A stretch of DNA of 64,000 nt from BJHQ01 sp964654285 (lineage in GTDB: Bacteria > Planctomycetota > UBA11346). Numbering within the stretch: position 1 is the first letter of the stretch; every line of letters begins with the position of its first letter. Below, piece after piece: positions 41,881 through 49,730 of this stretch. The position numbers and the translations under genes were made by a program. A model generated the notes under the pieces. That model was not told the DNA's origin. It saw only the letters and a program-made list of their open reading frames with translations, and ran no database searches. Location: positions 1-64,000 of the forward strand of contig CAZZJC010000008.1 of the NCBI GenBank assembly GCA_964654285.1, given 5' to 3'.

Positions 41881-41968
41881 GCCGTCGCGGGAATGCCGGA
41901 TTGGTCAAAACTTCCGCTCCGGAGGCGCAGGCGCGATCAGCGGTCAACCCGTCAGGCTGATGGCTCCG

Positions 41969-42637
41969 TCAGAAGCAGAAGCCGACGGAGGCGCGCAGGA
42001 AGACATCGCTGCCGCCGAAGTCGACGGTCTGCGCCCGCACCACGGCGCCCGCATCGGTGACCACCGCGTCGATGCTGGCCGACTTCCAGAAGTTGACCCC
42101 GCCGCCGATGGCGCCTTCCAGGTTGCGGCCGACGGTCACGCGCAGATCGGCGCCGAAGCCGAAATCCAGGCGGCCGACCGAACCGGTCGCGTCGATGGTC
42201 TTGTTCTCATATTCCAATCCGCGGATGTAGACATCGCTGGAGGCGAAGGCGAAGCGGCAATAGGGCATGATGCCGAAACCGATCGGACTGCGGCTGGATT
42301 GCTGGAATGGCCGGATGATGCCGCCGAAGCTCATGCCCAGACCGAAGGTATTGACGTCGATCTTGCCGTCGTAGTTGGAATAGTTCTGGTGGTCGTTGAA
42401 CAAGGCGCCTTCGAAGAACGGAGTCACCCCCTCGCTGGCGGGGTAATAGCTGCGGAAATAGACCTCGCCGCGGCTCGCGTCGGTCCAGCTCTTGTTGACC
42501 GGACCGAGATTGAAGTTGCTCGAGGTTGTCGACGCCATCGAGAAACCGATGGATCCCTGGACCGGGTTCAAAGGCTCATAGCGGTCGGAAGCGGCACAGG
42601 CCAGGGCAACGGAAAGAAGCAGGGCTGAGCGGATCAT
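41969..42637 (-). CDS. Small outer-membrane beta-barrel protein
   Basis: This 222-aa protein has a short signal peptide (cleavage near ACAASDR) and amphipathic beta strands with many Gly, Tyr and Phe (YYPASEGVTPFFEGALFND, FGFGADLRVTVGRNLEGAIG). It ends in Phe (ASVGFCF), the usual BAM signal. It looks like an OmpW/OmpX-sized barrel. The start at 42637 is chosen at the signal peptide; a longer frame upstream would overlap the divergent membrane-protein gene. It converges with the second patatin gene. The function is unknown. Confidence 0.65.
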   Translation of the reverse strand: MIRSALLLSVALACAASDRYEPLNPVQGSIGFSMASTTSSNFNLGPVNKSWTDASRGEVYFRSYYPASEGVTPFFEGALFNDHQNYSNYDGKIDVNTFGLGMSFGGIIRPFQQSSRSPIGFGIMPYCRFAFASSDVYIRGLEYENKTIDATGSVGRLDFGFGADLRVTVGRNLEGAIGGGVNFWKSASIDAVVTDAGAVVRAQTVDFGGSDVFLRASVGFCF

Positions 42638-42791
42638 GGGCGGGATGCTGCGGGGTGGCATCGCTTGCGCAACCATCCTGCTGCCTGGTGACCAATCCCG
42701 GGCCAGATCGTCGTGGGAATCCGTGTCGGCACGCTGGGGCACGCCTGCGGCGTGGGGTTGACTCTCCGCCGGCCGACTGCATGTAGCCTGC

Positions 42792-43289
42792 ATGGCCCAT
42801 AACCCGCATACGAATCCCGCCACCAACCGTCTCGCGCTCTTCGCCGCCAGCCTGGCAGGACCGCTGGGAGCGGTCGCCAACTATGGGATCGGACTGCTGC
42901 TGCTCTTTCTCGGGGTCATCAAGCTGCTGCCGGCGGGTACCGTGGCAGCGGCGGATCACCTCGCCAAGTCGCCGGCCAGCGCCGATCTGGTGCTGCTGGC
43001 GTCCGGTGGCGTACTGGTCTCGCCATGGGGACTGATCCTGGTGGCGCTGGTGCAGGTCTCCCTCGGCCTGGGGCTGCTGGTTCCCACCGCGCGGGCCGTG
43101 GCCGGTCTCGGCTGCCTGTTCACGGCGGTGGCCGTGGCGATCGGCGTATGCTGGCATTGGGCCGAACTGAACGCGTCCGACGCGGGGCATGGCGCTGCGC
43201 TGGCGCTGCTCGCCCTATTCATCGTCCTGCTTGCCGGCGCCGCCCTGGGCACGCGCTCGGCGGCCCGCCGGCTGGGGCTGACGACCTGA
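42792..43289 (+). CDS. Small four-helix membrane protein (DoxX-like layout)
   Basis: This 165-aa inner-membrane protein has four hydrophobic segments: about 25-47 (IGLLLLFLGVIKLLPAG), 65-98, 103-125 and 137-155. The size and the four-helix layout resemble DoxX/DUF417-type proteins, but no diagnostic motif is clear, so this is only a layout match. The gene is divergent from the barrel gene at 41969 and convergent with the barrel gene at 43315. No function can be assigned. Confidence 0.6.
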   Translation: MAHNPHTNPATNRLALFAASLAGPLGAVANYGIGLLLLFLGVIKLLPAGTVAAADHLAKSPASADLVLLASGGVLVSPWGLILVALVQVSLGLGLLVPTARAVAGLGCLFTAVAVAIGVCWHWAELNASDAGHGAALALLALFIVLLAGAALGTRSAARRLGLTT

Positions 43290-43314
43290 AGCCCGAAAGG
43301 GGGCGCGGGTCGAA

Positions 43315-44085
43315 TCAGAACACGAAGGTATAGTTCAAACGCAGATTCCATCCGGCGGCATCGCGACCATGGCCATCGAGCGGCTGCCCGGTCTCGATCG
43401 AGGAGGTGTTGTGCTGGTCGATGCGGGCCCCGGCCAGCACCCTGGCCCGCAGGGTGAAGCGCTTGCCCTCGGCGTCCCAGCCCGGAGTCACCTCGGCGCT
43501 GGTGAAAAGCTGGGCGTTCCAGCGATGCAGGCCGCGTACCAGGATGTCGCCGTGCTCCACATCGCTGTCGGATCCCTTGGTGTACGAGAAGCGGGCCATG
43601 ACCATGTTGTCCTTGTCCAGTTCCACAGCGGCCCCGATGTACGGCGCATAGATCGTCTCGTCGGCGCCCAACCCGGTCTTGCTCGCGGTGTCCAGGGTCG
43701 TGTCCATGCCGCCGACCAGGCGCAGCTTGGGACTCAATGGGAAGGCGAACGAGCCGCTGACGAAAGTGTCGCCGATCCCCGAGACGGTCTGGCCCTCGCC
43801 CGGATTGTAGCGGGTCATCAGCGGGAACTCGGCCACGCCCTGAAGGCCGTAGATGGCGGCGGAGCCGGTGAGCAGGTAACGGTCGGTGTTCGACTTCTCC
43901 TTATCATTGACCGCTGAATCATAGGACAGCCCCGCCCGGGTCGGGATCCGGGTGATGTCCTCACCGGTGGCAGAGAACGCCGACTTGGCGTTGTCGCGCA
44001 GATCCTTGGGCTGCTCCGGCTGGTCCGCGCCCAGGACGAAGACGGGCAGGCAGAAGATGGGCAGGACGAAGGAAGCTGGGCTCAT
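43315..44085 (-). CDS. Outer-membrane beta-barrel protein (porin-like)
   Basis: This 256-aa protein has a signal peptide (cleavage near VLGADQ), a charged N-terminal stretch, and amphipathic strands such as RYLLTGSAAIYGLQGVAEFP and KLRLVGGMDTTLDTASKTG. It ends NLRLNYTFVF with terminal Phe. This fits the porin or transporter-type MetA-pathway barrel group in the outer membrane, but the exact family is not recognised. It shares its strand with the EF-hand gene 83 bp upstream, so the two may be co-transcribed. Confidence 0.65.
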   Translation of the reverse strand: MSPASFVLPIFCLPVFVLGADQPEQPKDLRDNAKSAFSATGEDITRIPTRAGLSYDSAVNDKEKSNTDRYLLTGSAAIYGLQGVAEFPLMTRYNPGEGQTVSGIGDTFVSGSFAFPLSPKLRLVGGMDTTLDTASKTGLGADETIYAPYIGAAVELDKDNMVMARFSYTKGSDSDVEHGDILVRGLHRWNAQLFTSAEVTPGWDAEGKRFTLRARVLAGARIDQHNTSSIETGQPLDGHGRDAAGWNLRLNYTFVF

Positions 44086-44168
44086 GGCGGATCCGTTCAG
44101 AGGGGAGGTAGACGGGATGATCGGGGAACAAAGCGCGGCCGCGAAGCGCCGCAGACCGTGCGGCGGCT

Positions 44169-44804
44169 TCAGTCTCCGGCGATGGCGCGCAGCAGGTTGA
44201 AAGCGAGATCCTGCTCCTTGCTGTCGAGCTGGGCGTCGTTGTTGCGGTCGCAGAGCGAGAACAGCTTGCGCTTGCCCTCGATGATGGCCGTGATCGCCTT
44301 CACGGTCTCGGCGGCATCGATCTGGTGGTCTCCATTGCCATCGGCGCGCGCTCCGAATCGCGTCAGCAGGGCGCTGCAGCGGGCGACGACCGGCTTGCGT
44401 TCGACCTCGGACAGCTTGCCGTCCCCATCCTTGTCGTTGGCTGCGATCGCCAGGGCGCGCGTCTGCGCCCAAAGCCCGGAAAAGCGGGTCCTGGCCTCGA
44501 CCGCCTCGAACTGGCTCAGCTTGCCGCTCATGTCCTTGTCGAGGCCGTCGGTGATGCTGGCGCGGGTCTCCTTAAGGGCTTTCTCCAAGGCGATGCGACC
44601 AGCCTGCCATTCCTTGGCATCCACCTTCCCATCGCCATTGGCGTCCAGATCACCGAAGGCGATCGGATCGCGGGCCGCCTTCCACCACGAGTCATCGCCG
44701 CTGCCATCGCCGCCGGTGGTGACCACCACGACCGCCGGCAGAGTGGCGGACAGGGCGGACAAGGCGAACACGATGAACAGGGGCACGAGCAGAGAACGCT
44801 TCAT
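44169..44804 (-). CDS. Secreted EF-hand calcium-binding protein
   Basis: This 211-aa protein has an N-terminal signal peptide and five EF-hand-like loops: DLDANGDGKVDAKEW, DKDMSGKLSQFE, NDKDGDGKLSEVE, DGNGDHQIDAAE and DRNNDAQLDSKE. Most have Asp/Asn at positions 1, 3 and 5 and Glu at 12. It should bind calcium outside the inner membrane. Such proteins are abundant in Planctomycetota. The start at 44804 is placed at the signal peptide. It is divergent from the sulfatase gene, which often needs calcium, but a link is only inferred. Confidence 0.85.
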   Translation of the reverse strand: MKRSLLVPLFIVFALSALSATLPAVVVVTTGGDGSGDDSWWKAARDPIAFGDLDANGDGKVDAKEWQAGRIALEKALKETRASITDGLDKDMSGKLSQFEAVEARTRFSGLWAQTRALAIAANDKDGDGKLSEVERKPVVARCSALLTRFGARADGNGDHQIDAAETVKAITAIIEGKRKLFSLCDRNNDAQLDSKEQDLAFNLLRAIAGD

Positions 44805-45287
44805 GAGGGCTCCAGGGCAAGGGGTCCACCGATGCGAAAACACCGGGTGTGGCAACAGGCTGAGGACGGGCCGGGACCGTAGGGTGGACCGGGTTGCGGA
44901 CAAGGAGCGAGCTGGGGTCGGATCGGGCCGGATCCGATGGGCGGATCCGGAGAGGAATCCGGCTCCTGTGCAGGAGAAACCGGGCGGCACGTCGCTGTCG
45001 TCGGCAGCGTCCATGCCGACCCCAGGCTTGCCGGCTGCGTGGATCTCCACCGTTTGCGCAGACGGGTCGATCACCCCACCGGCTTGCCCCCGCGTTGGAT
45101 CCCCAGACGCGCCCTGGCGACCACCGCTGTCCTGGCGGGGCTGTCAAACCGCCCATCATTCGCGCTGGATCGCTGCGCCCGTCGTCCGATGAAGACGCGC
45201 ACCGTTCTGCATGGCCATCCATCCCCGATGACGGCACGCCCAACCACCTGCCGTCCCCTACCGTCCACGAAGGGAAAGAAAGACACC
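44805..45287. promoter_or_regulatory. 483-bp divergent gap with two palindromes, no gene seen
   Basis: The gap separates the EF-hand gene from the sulfatase gene. It holds a perfect 7-bp inverted repeat TCGGATC-GGGCCG-GATCCGA at 44918-44937 and a second dyad CTCCTG-TG-CAGGAG at 44963-44976. Both are candidate operator sites. The open frames crossing the gap are Arg/Pro-rich and unconvincing. A good ribosome-binding site (GAAGGGAAAGAAAGA) precedes the sulfatase ATG. Confidence 0.4.
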
Positions 45288-46799
45288 ATGAAGGTCGCCG
45301 TAAACACATCGAGGTTCTGCCTGGCGCTGCTGGCCGGCGCATCGCCGCTTGGGCTCGTGCCGACGCTGCCGGCGGCGGAGCAGAAGCCGAACATCGTCCA
45401 TATCGTCGCCGATGATCTCGGCTGGAAGGATGTCGGCTTCAACGGCTGCACCGACATCAAGACGCCGAATATCGACGCCCTGGCCCGCACCGGGGCGCGG
45501 TTCTCGCAGTTCTACGTGCAGCCGATGTGCACCCCGACCCGCGCCGCCCTGATGACCGGACGCTATCCCTTCCGCTACGGCCTGCAGACGATCGTCATCC
45601 CTGGCCCCGCCGGTTACGGCCTGGATACCAGCGAATGGCTGCTGCCGCAGAGCCTCAAGGAGGCCGGATACGCCACGGCCATCATCGGCAAATGGCACCT
45701 CGGCCACGGCGACAAGAAATACTGGCCCAGGCAGCGCGGCTTCGATTACCACTACGGAGCGCTGATCGGCGAACTGGATTATTACACCCACAGCGACGCC
45801 GGAGTGGTCGACTGGTTCCGCGACAACAAACGCGTGCTCGAAGATGGCTACACGACGCAGCTGATCGGCAGCGACGCGGTGAAGTACATCAACGGTCAGG
45901 ATCGGACCAAACCGTTCTATCTCTATCTCGCCTTCAACGCTCCGCACACCCCCTATCAGGCTCCCAAGGACTACGTCGATCGTTACTCGAACATCGCCGA
46001 CCCCACCCGACGCACCTATGCCGGCATGGTCACCTGCCTCGACGATGAGATCGGCCGCGTGGTCGCCGCGCTCGACCAGAAGGGGCTGCGCGAGAACACC
46101 CTGATCGTGTTCCACAGCGACAACGGCGGCACGACCAATGCGATGTTCGCCGGCCAGATGGCCGATCTGTCCAAGACCAGGCTCCCCTGCGACAACGGCC
46201 CCTACCGCGACGGCAAGGGCGCGCTCTTCGAAGGCGGCTGCCGCGTAGCCGCCTGCGCCAACTGGCCGGGCCGCATCAAGGCGCAGACGGTCGATGGCCT
46301 CATCCATGCTGTGGATGTCTATCCCACCGTGGCCGCGCTCGCCGGCGCATCGACCGCCAAGTGCAAGCCGCTCGATGGCATGAACGTCTGGAGCACCATC
46401 GCCGAGGGCAAGCCGTCGCCGCGCACCGAGGTCATCTACAACGTCGAGCCGTTCCGTGGCGCGGTGCGGCAGGGCGACTGGAAGGTCATCTGGCGCACCC
46501 TGATCCCGACCAGCGTCGACCTCTACCATCTCGCCGAGGATCCCTACGAGAAGAACAACGTCGCCGCCGCCCATCCGGACAAGGTCGCCGCGCTGCAGGA
46601 ACGCCTCAACGCGCTCGGCAAGGAAGCCGCCAAGCCGCTGGCGTTGATCTATGTCGCCGGCGTCGGCCTGAAGCACGGCAAACCGCTGCTCGCCACGGAA
46701 GACGAGAAGGATCCGGTTCCGGTCGAGACCACCGGGCACTCGATCACTGACGAAGGGATCGGGGAGCGCGAAGTCAGCGTGCCGACGAAGCAGCCCTGA
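45288..46799 (+). CDS. Secreted Cys-type sulfatase (arylsulfatase family)
   Basis: This 503-aa protein has a signal peptide (cleavage near LPAAE). The metal-binding DD is at 42-43 in VADDLGWKDVG. The formylglycine motif CTPTRAALMTGRYP has Cys81 and Arg85, so the enzyme needs oxidation of Cys81. KWHLGHGDKKYWP and SDNGGTTN provide further active-site Lys, His, Asp and Asn. It should hydrolyse sulfate esters, probably of polysaccharides, outside the cytoplasm. A formylglycine-generating enzyme homologue follows downstream on the same strand. S1-type arylsulfatase is likely; the substrate is unknown. Confidence 0.93.
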   Translation: MKVAVNTSRFCLALLAGASPLGLVPTLPAAEQKPNIVHIVADDLGWKDVGFNGCTDIKTPNIDALARTGARFSQFYVQPMCTPTRAALMTGRYPFRYGLQTIVIPGPAGYGLDTSEWLLPQSLKEAGYATAIIGKWHLGHGDKKYWPRQRGFDYHYGALIGELDYYTHSDAGVVDWFRDNKRVLEDGYTTQLIGSDAVKYINGQDRTKPFYLYLAFNAPHTPYQAPKDYVDRYSNIADPTRRTYAGMVTCLDDEIGRVVAALDQKGLRENTLIVFHSDNGGTTNAMFAGQMADLSKTRLPCDNGPYRDGKGALFEGGCRVAACANWPGRIKAQTVDGLIHAVDVYPTVAALAGASTAKCKPLDGMNVWSTIAEGKPSPRTEVIYNVEPFRGAVRQGDWKVIWRTLIPTSVDLYHLAEDPYEKNNVAAAHPDKVAALQERLNALGKEAAKPLALIYVAGVGLKHGKPLLATEDEKDPVPVETTGHSITDEGIGEREVSVPTKQP

Positions 46800-46949
46800 G
46801 CACGGACGACCGTGAGATCTGGCCGAGAGTCGTGCCCTGGGCCGCGATTTTCCTCCCCTGGACATGCTGCCATGGGTCGAAATCCGCGCCCCCGAACCCG
46901 AAACCTGCGGACGCTGCCTCTGCCATCCCGGGGGCCGACCATTGCGGTT

Positions 46950-46984
46950 CCCCGGTTCCGGGGTTGCGGTTGCCGCCAAGGCGG
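46950..46984 (+). other. Two small hairpins between sulfatase and FGE genes
   Basis: CCCCGG-TT-CCGGGG (46950-46963) and CCGCC-AA-GGCGG (46973-46984) are perfect short dyads in the 228-bp gap 46800-47027. They lie about 45 bp before the FGE start. They may be a processing or attenuation site. No gene is seen in the gap. Confidence 0.3.
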
Positions 46985-47027
46985 AATCGCCCTGGCTCAG
47001 CTTCCCACCCGCTGGCGAGAGATTTCC

Positions 47028-48113
47028 ATGCCGCGATGGAGCGTGCTGTCCCGCTGTTCGCGATCCATCCTCCTCGCAGGGGTGCTGGCAGGTTCGGCTC
47101 TCGCTGCGGCGGAAACCGCGCTGCCGGCCCCAGGTCTGGTCTCGGCGCCTAGGCCCACCACCCCGGCCCCGCCCGGCATGGTATGGATTCCCGGCGGGGA
47201 ATTCGCGATGGGGACGGACGCCTCCTGCGAATCGTTGTGCAGCATGCGCGGCATCACCCGCGACGCCCAGCCGGTCATCCGGGTCGCGGTCGACGCGTTC
47301 TGGATGGATGCGACCGAGGTCACCAATGCGCAGTTCGCGGCCTTCGTGGCCGCGACCAAGTACGTCACCGTGGCCGAAATCAGGCCGACCAAGGAGGAGT
47401 TCCCGACCGCACCTCCGGAGAATCTCGTGGCCGGCTCGACCGTCTTCACCCCGACGCCGCAAACAGTCCCGCTCAACGACTCCTTCGCCTGGTGGAGCTA
47501 CGTCCATGGCGCGGACTGGCGGCATCCCACCGGCCCGACGAGTTCGATCGTCGGCAGGGACAACGAACCGGTGGTGCAGATCGCTTACGAGGATGCGGTC
47601 GCCTACGCTACCTGGGCCGGCAAGCGCCTGCCCACCGAGGCCGAATGGGAATTCGCGGCGCGCGGTGGCCTGGACGGCAAACGCTATCCCTGGGGCGACG
47701 ACCTGAAGCCGGGCGGGAAGTGGATGGCGAACATCTACCAGGGCCGCTTCCCGGTCGTCGACGGCGATACCGGCGAGGATGGTTTCAAGGGCATCGCGCC
47801 GGTGGCGCAGTATCCCGCCAACAGCTACGGCCTCTACGACATGGCCGGCAACGTCTGGGAATGGTGCAGCGACTGGTACCGCGTCGACACCTACGCCCGA
47901 TTGAGACTGGCTGGCGGGGTGCCGCGAAATCCCCAGGGACCGACGTCGGCCCATGATCCGGCCGAGCCCGGCGTGCCGAAACGGGCGCATCGCGGCGGCT
48001 CCTTCCTGTGCACTGACCAGTACTGCACCCGATACCTCGTCGGTTCGCGGGGAAAAGGCGAGGTCCGTACCGCGAGCAACCACCTGGGCTTCCGCTGCGT
48101 CAAGGCGCCCTGA
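47028..48113 (+). CDS. Secreted formylglycine-generating enzyme (FGE-sulfatase family)
   Basis: This 361-aa protein has a signal peptide (ending near ALAAAET) and an FGE domain from MVWIPGGEFAMG (51-62) to LGFRC. The catalytic region GGSFLCTDQYCTRY has both copper-binding Cys, at 328 and 333. LPTEAEWEFAARGG and GNVWEWCSDWY are family blocks. FGE oxidises the CxPxR Cys of sulfatases to formylglycine with oxygen. The pair of Cys and the nearby sulfatase argue for true maturase activity and not only the fold. Export by signal peptide places maturation outside the cytoplasm, like the eukaryotic ER enzyme. Spacing to the sulfatase is 228 bp. Confidence 0.9.
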   Translation: MPRWSVLSRCSRSILLAGVLAGSALAAAETALPAPGLVSAPRPTTPAPPGMVWIPGGEFAMGTDASCESLCSMRGITRDAQPVIRVAVDAFWMDATEVTNAQFAAFVAATKYVTVAEIRPTKEEFPTAPPENLVAGSTVFTPTPQTVPLNDSFAWWSYVHGADWRHPTGPTSSIVGRDNEPVVQIAYEDAVAYATWAGKRLPTEAEWEFAARGGLDGKRYPWGDDLKPGGKWMANIYQGRFPVVDGDTGEDGFKGIAPVAQYPANSYGLYDMAGNVWEWCSDWYRVDTYARLRLAGGVPRNPQGPTSAHDPAEPGVPKRAHRGGSFLCTDQYCTRYLVGSRGKGEVRTASNHLGFRCVKAP

Positions 48114-48164
48114 TCGGGATCGACCCTGTGGACGGTGGCGATTCCCCCGCTATCGCAAACCGCC

Positions 48165-49145
48165 ATGGACCAGCCACCTCCCGATTCCCGGCCCGCCTGG
48201 AAGCGCAGCCCGGTCACCGGCCTTCTCCTCGCTGCGGCCACCGTGCTCCACCTCGCCGCCATCATCTTCCCCTTCGTGGAGATGCGCTACGTCGCCACGA
48301 CCTACATCTACGGCCTGATCCCCTCCGCGATGATGCTGCTCGACTACGGCATGGTGGTGCTGGCCGTGCTGGTCGTCCTGTTCTCGATCATCTTCCCGTT
48401 CGCCAAGCTGGTCGTGCTGTGGCTGGCCTGGCAGGCGCGGACTCCCGCGCCCGGACTCGGCCGGCTGGTCCGCGTCGCCGAGATGCTGGGGCGCTGGTCC
48501 ATGCTCGACATCTTCCTCGTGCTGCTGCTGCTGGCGGTGACCTCTGGCCAGATCCTGGTCGCGACGAAACCGCTGGTCGGCATGCCGTGCTTCCTGCTCG
48601 GGGTGCTCTGCACCATGACCGCCGGCGCCCTGCTCGCCGGGCGCTGGCCGGGGCATGCGGCCCCGCGCCTGATCCCCGGAAGGCGTTCATGGTTCTTCCT
48701 CGGTCTCGCCGCCCTGTGCATGCTCGGGGCCCAGTTCGTGCCGGTCCTGCGCACCGACAGCTTCTATGTCGAGGATCGCGATTTCAGCCTGTTCGGCGTC
48801 TTCATGGCGATGCTCCACACCGAGAACTGGGGCCTGGCCGCGACCATCGGCGGCGGCCTGCTGCTCATCCCGTGGCTGACCTGGTGCGCCTATGCCTTCG
48901 CTCTGGCGAGCGGCCGCACCATCGCCCTCGCCAGGCAGCTGGCGCTGTGGTCGATGCTCGACGTCTTCGGACTCGCCCTCGCCATCTTCGTCCTGGAAAG
49001 CGCCAAGGCGGTGCCGTCTCTGCTCGCCCCCGGCGCCATCGCGTTGTTCCTCGGCGTGGCGATGCGGCCGATCGCGCTGTGGCTGTGCCGGCAGCGGGCG
49101 GTGGCGGAGCCGATTGCTGGACCAGCCGTGGAAAACGGCAGGTAG
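48165..49145 (+). CDS. Tandem PqiA-domain inner-membrane protein
   Basis: This 326-aa protein has about eight hydrophobic helices in two related halves. Each half carries the PqiA signature, seen as GRWSMLDIFLVLLL in the first and LWSMLDVFGLALAIF in the second. It has no Cys zinc-ribbon segments, unlike E. coli PqiA. PqiA-type proteins work with MCE proteins in lipid transport across the envelope; no MCE gene lies next to it here. The start at 48165 is preferred to an upstream in-frame ATG because it begins MDQPPPDSRPAWKRSP just before the first helix. Confidence 0.85.
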   Translation: MDQPPPDSRPAWKRSPVTGLLLAAATVLHLAAIIFPFVEMRYVATTYIYGLIPSAMMLLDYGMVVLAVLVVLFSIIFPFAKLVVLWLAWQARTPAPGLGRLVRVAEMLGRWSMLDIFLVLLLLAVTSGQILVATKPLVGMPCFLLGVLCTMTAGALLAGRWPGHAAPRLIPGRRSWFFLGLAALCMLGAQFVPVLRTDSFYVEDRDFSLFGVFMAMLHTENWGLAATIGGGLLLIPWLTWCAYAFALASGRTIALARQLALWSMLDVFGLALAIFVLESAKAVPSLLAPGAIALFLGVAMRPIALWLCRQRAVAEPIAGPAVENGR

Positions 49146-49151
49146 CCGTCT

Positions 49152-49724
49152 TCAACGCGGTTGCTGCAGCAGCTGCGTCGTGCGGCCCGTGCTCGCCTTG
49201 GCGAGCACCGTCACCGGCCGCTGGATGAACAGATTGTTGGGATAAAGTACGGTGCAGCCGTCTTCCCGTCTGAGCAGCAGGGTCCAGAGGCGGAATTCGA
49301 CGATGCGGCCTTCGATGGGTTCTTCTCCCGCCCCAACGATGCGCACAAGGTCGCCGGCATGCAGGTCCTTGGTGGCATAGAGCACCAATCCGGCGGTGAT
49401 GTTGGACAGCACGCTCCAGGTGGCGAAGCAGGCCACCCCGACCACGGCCAGGAAGCTGCCGAGGAAGGCGGGGATGAGGGCCAGGTCGACTCCGAGGACG
49501 ATGAGCAGGATGCTGGCGAACCCGACCCGCAGCAGCGTCCGGATGCCACGCAGCACGCCGCGGATGCGGTCAGGGTCATGCTGCTGGGCCCGGCCGAAAC
49601 GGATGGCCAGCCAGGTCGCGAGCAGCGAAGCCAGCGCGTAGCCGCCCACCACGATGCCGATGCGTACCGCGTAGGAGGCCACCGGGAACTGGGCCGACCA
49701 CGCGATCAGGCTGGCGAAATCCAC
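49152..49724 (-). CDS. Short MscS-family mechanosensitive channel
   Basis: This 190-aa protein has three membrane helices (about 15-40, 62-80, 85-108) and the MscS beta domain with DLHAGDLVRIVG and TVLYPNNLFIQRPV. It stops soon after, so the cytoplasmic alpha/beta cage of MscS is missing. The pore helix is rich in Gly and Ala (LGSFLAVVGVACFATWSVL), as in the family. The start is GTG, 6 bp from the stop of the large gene upstream, with the same direction. It probably releases pressure or small ions at the inner membrane. Confidence 0.8.
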   Translation of the reverse strand: MDFASLIAWSAQFPVASYAVRIGIVVGGYALASLLATWLAIRFGRAQQHDPDRIRGVLRGIRTLLRVGFASILLIVLGVDLALIPAFLGSFLAVVGVACFATWSVLSNITAGLVLYATKDLHAGDLVRIVGAGEEPIEGRIVEFRLWTLLLRREDGCTVLYPNNLFIQRPVTVLAKASTGRTTQLLQQPR

Positions 49725-49730
49725 GGGATT

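Noticed and set aside
44692..45342. Open frames in the sulfatase upstream region
   Set aside because: They are Arg/Pro/Ser-rich, lack ribosome-binding sites, and overlap the ends of well-supported genes.
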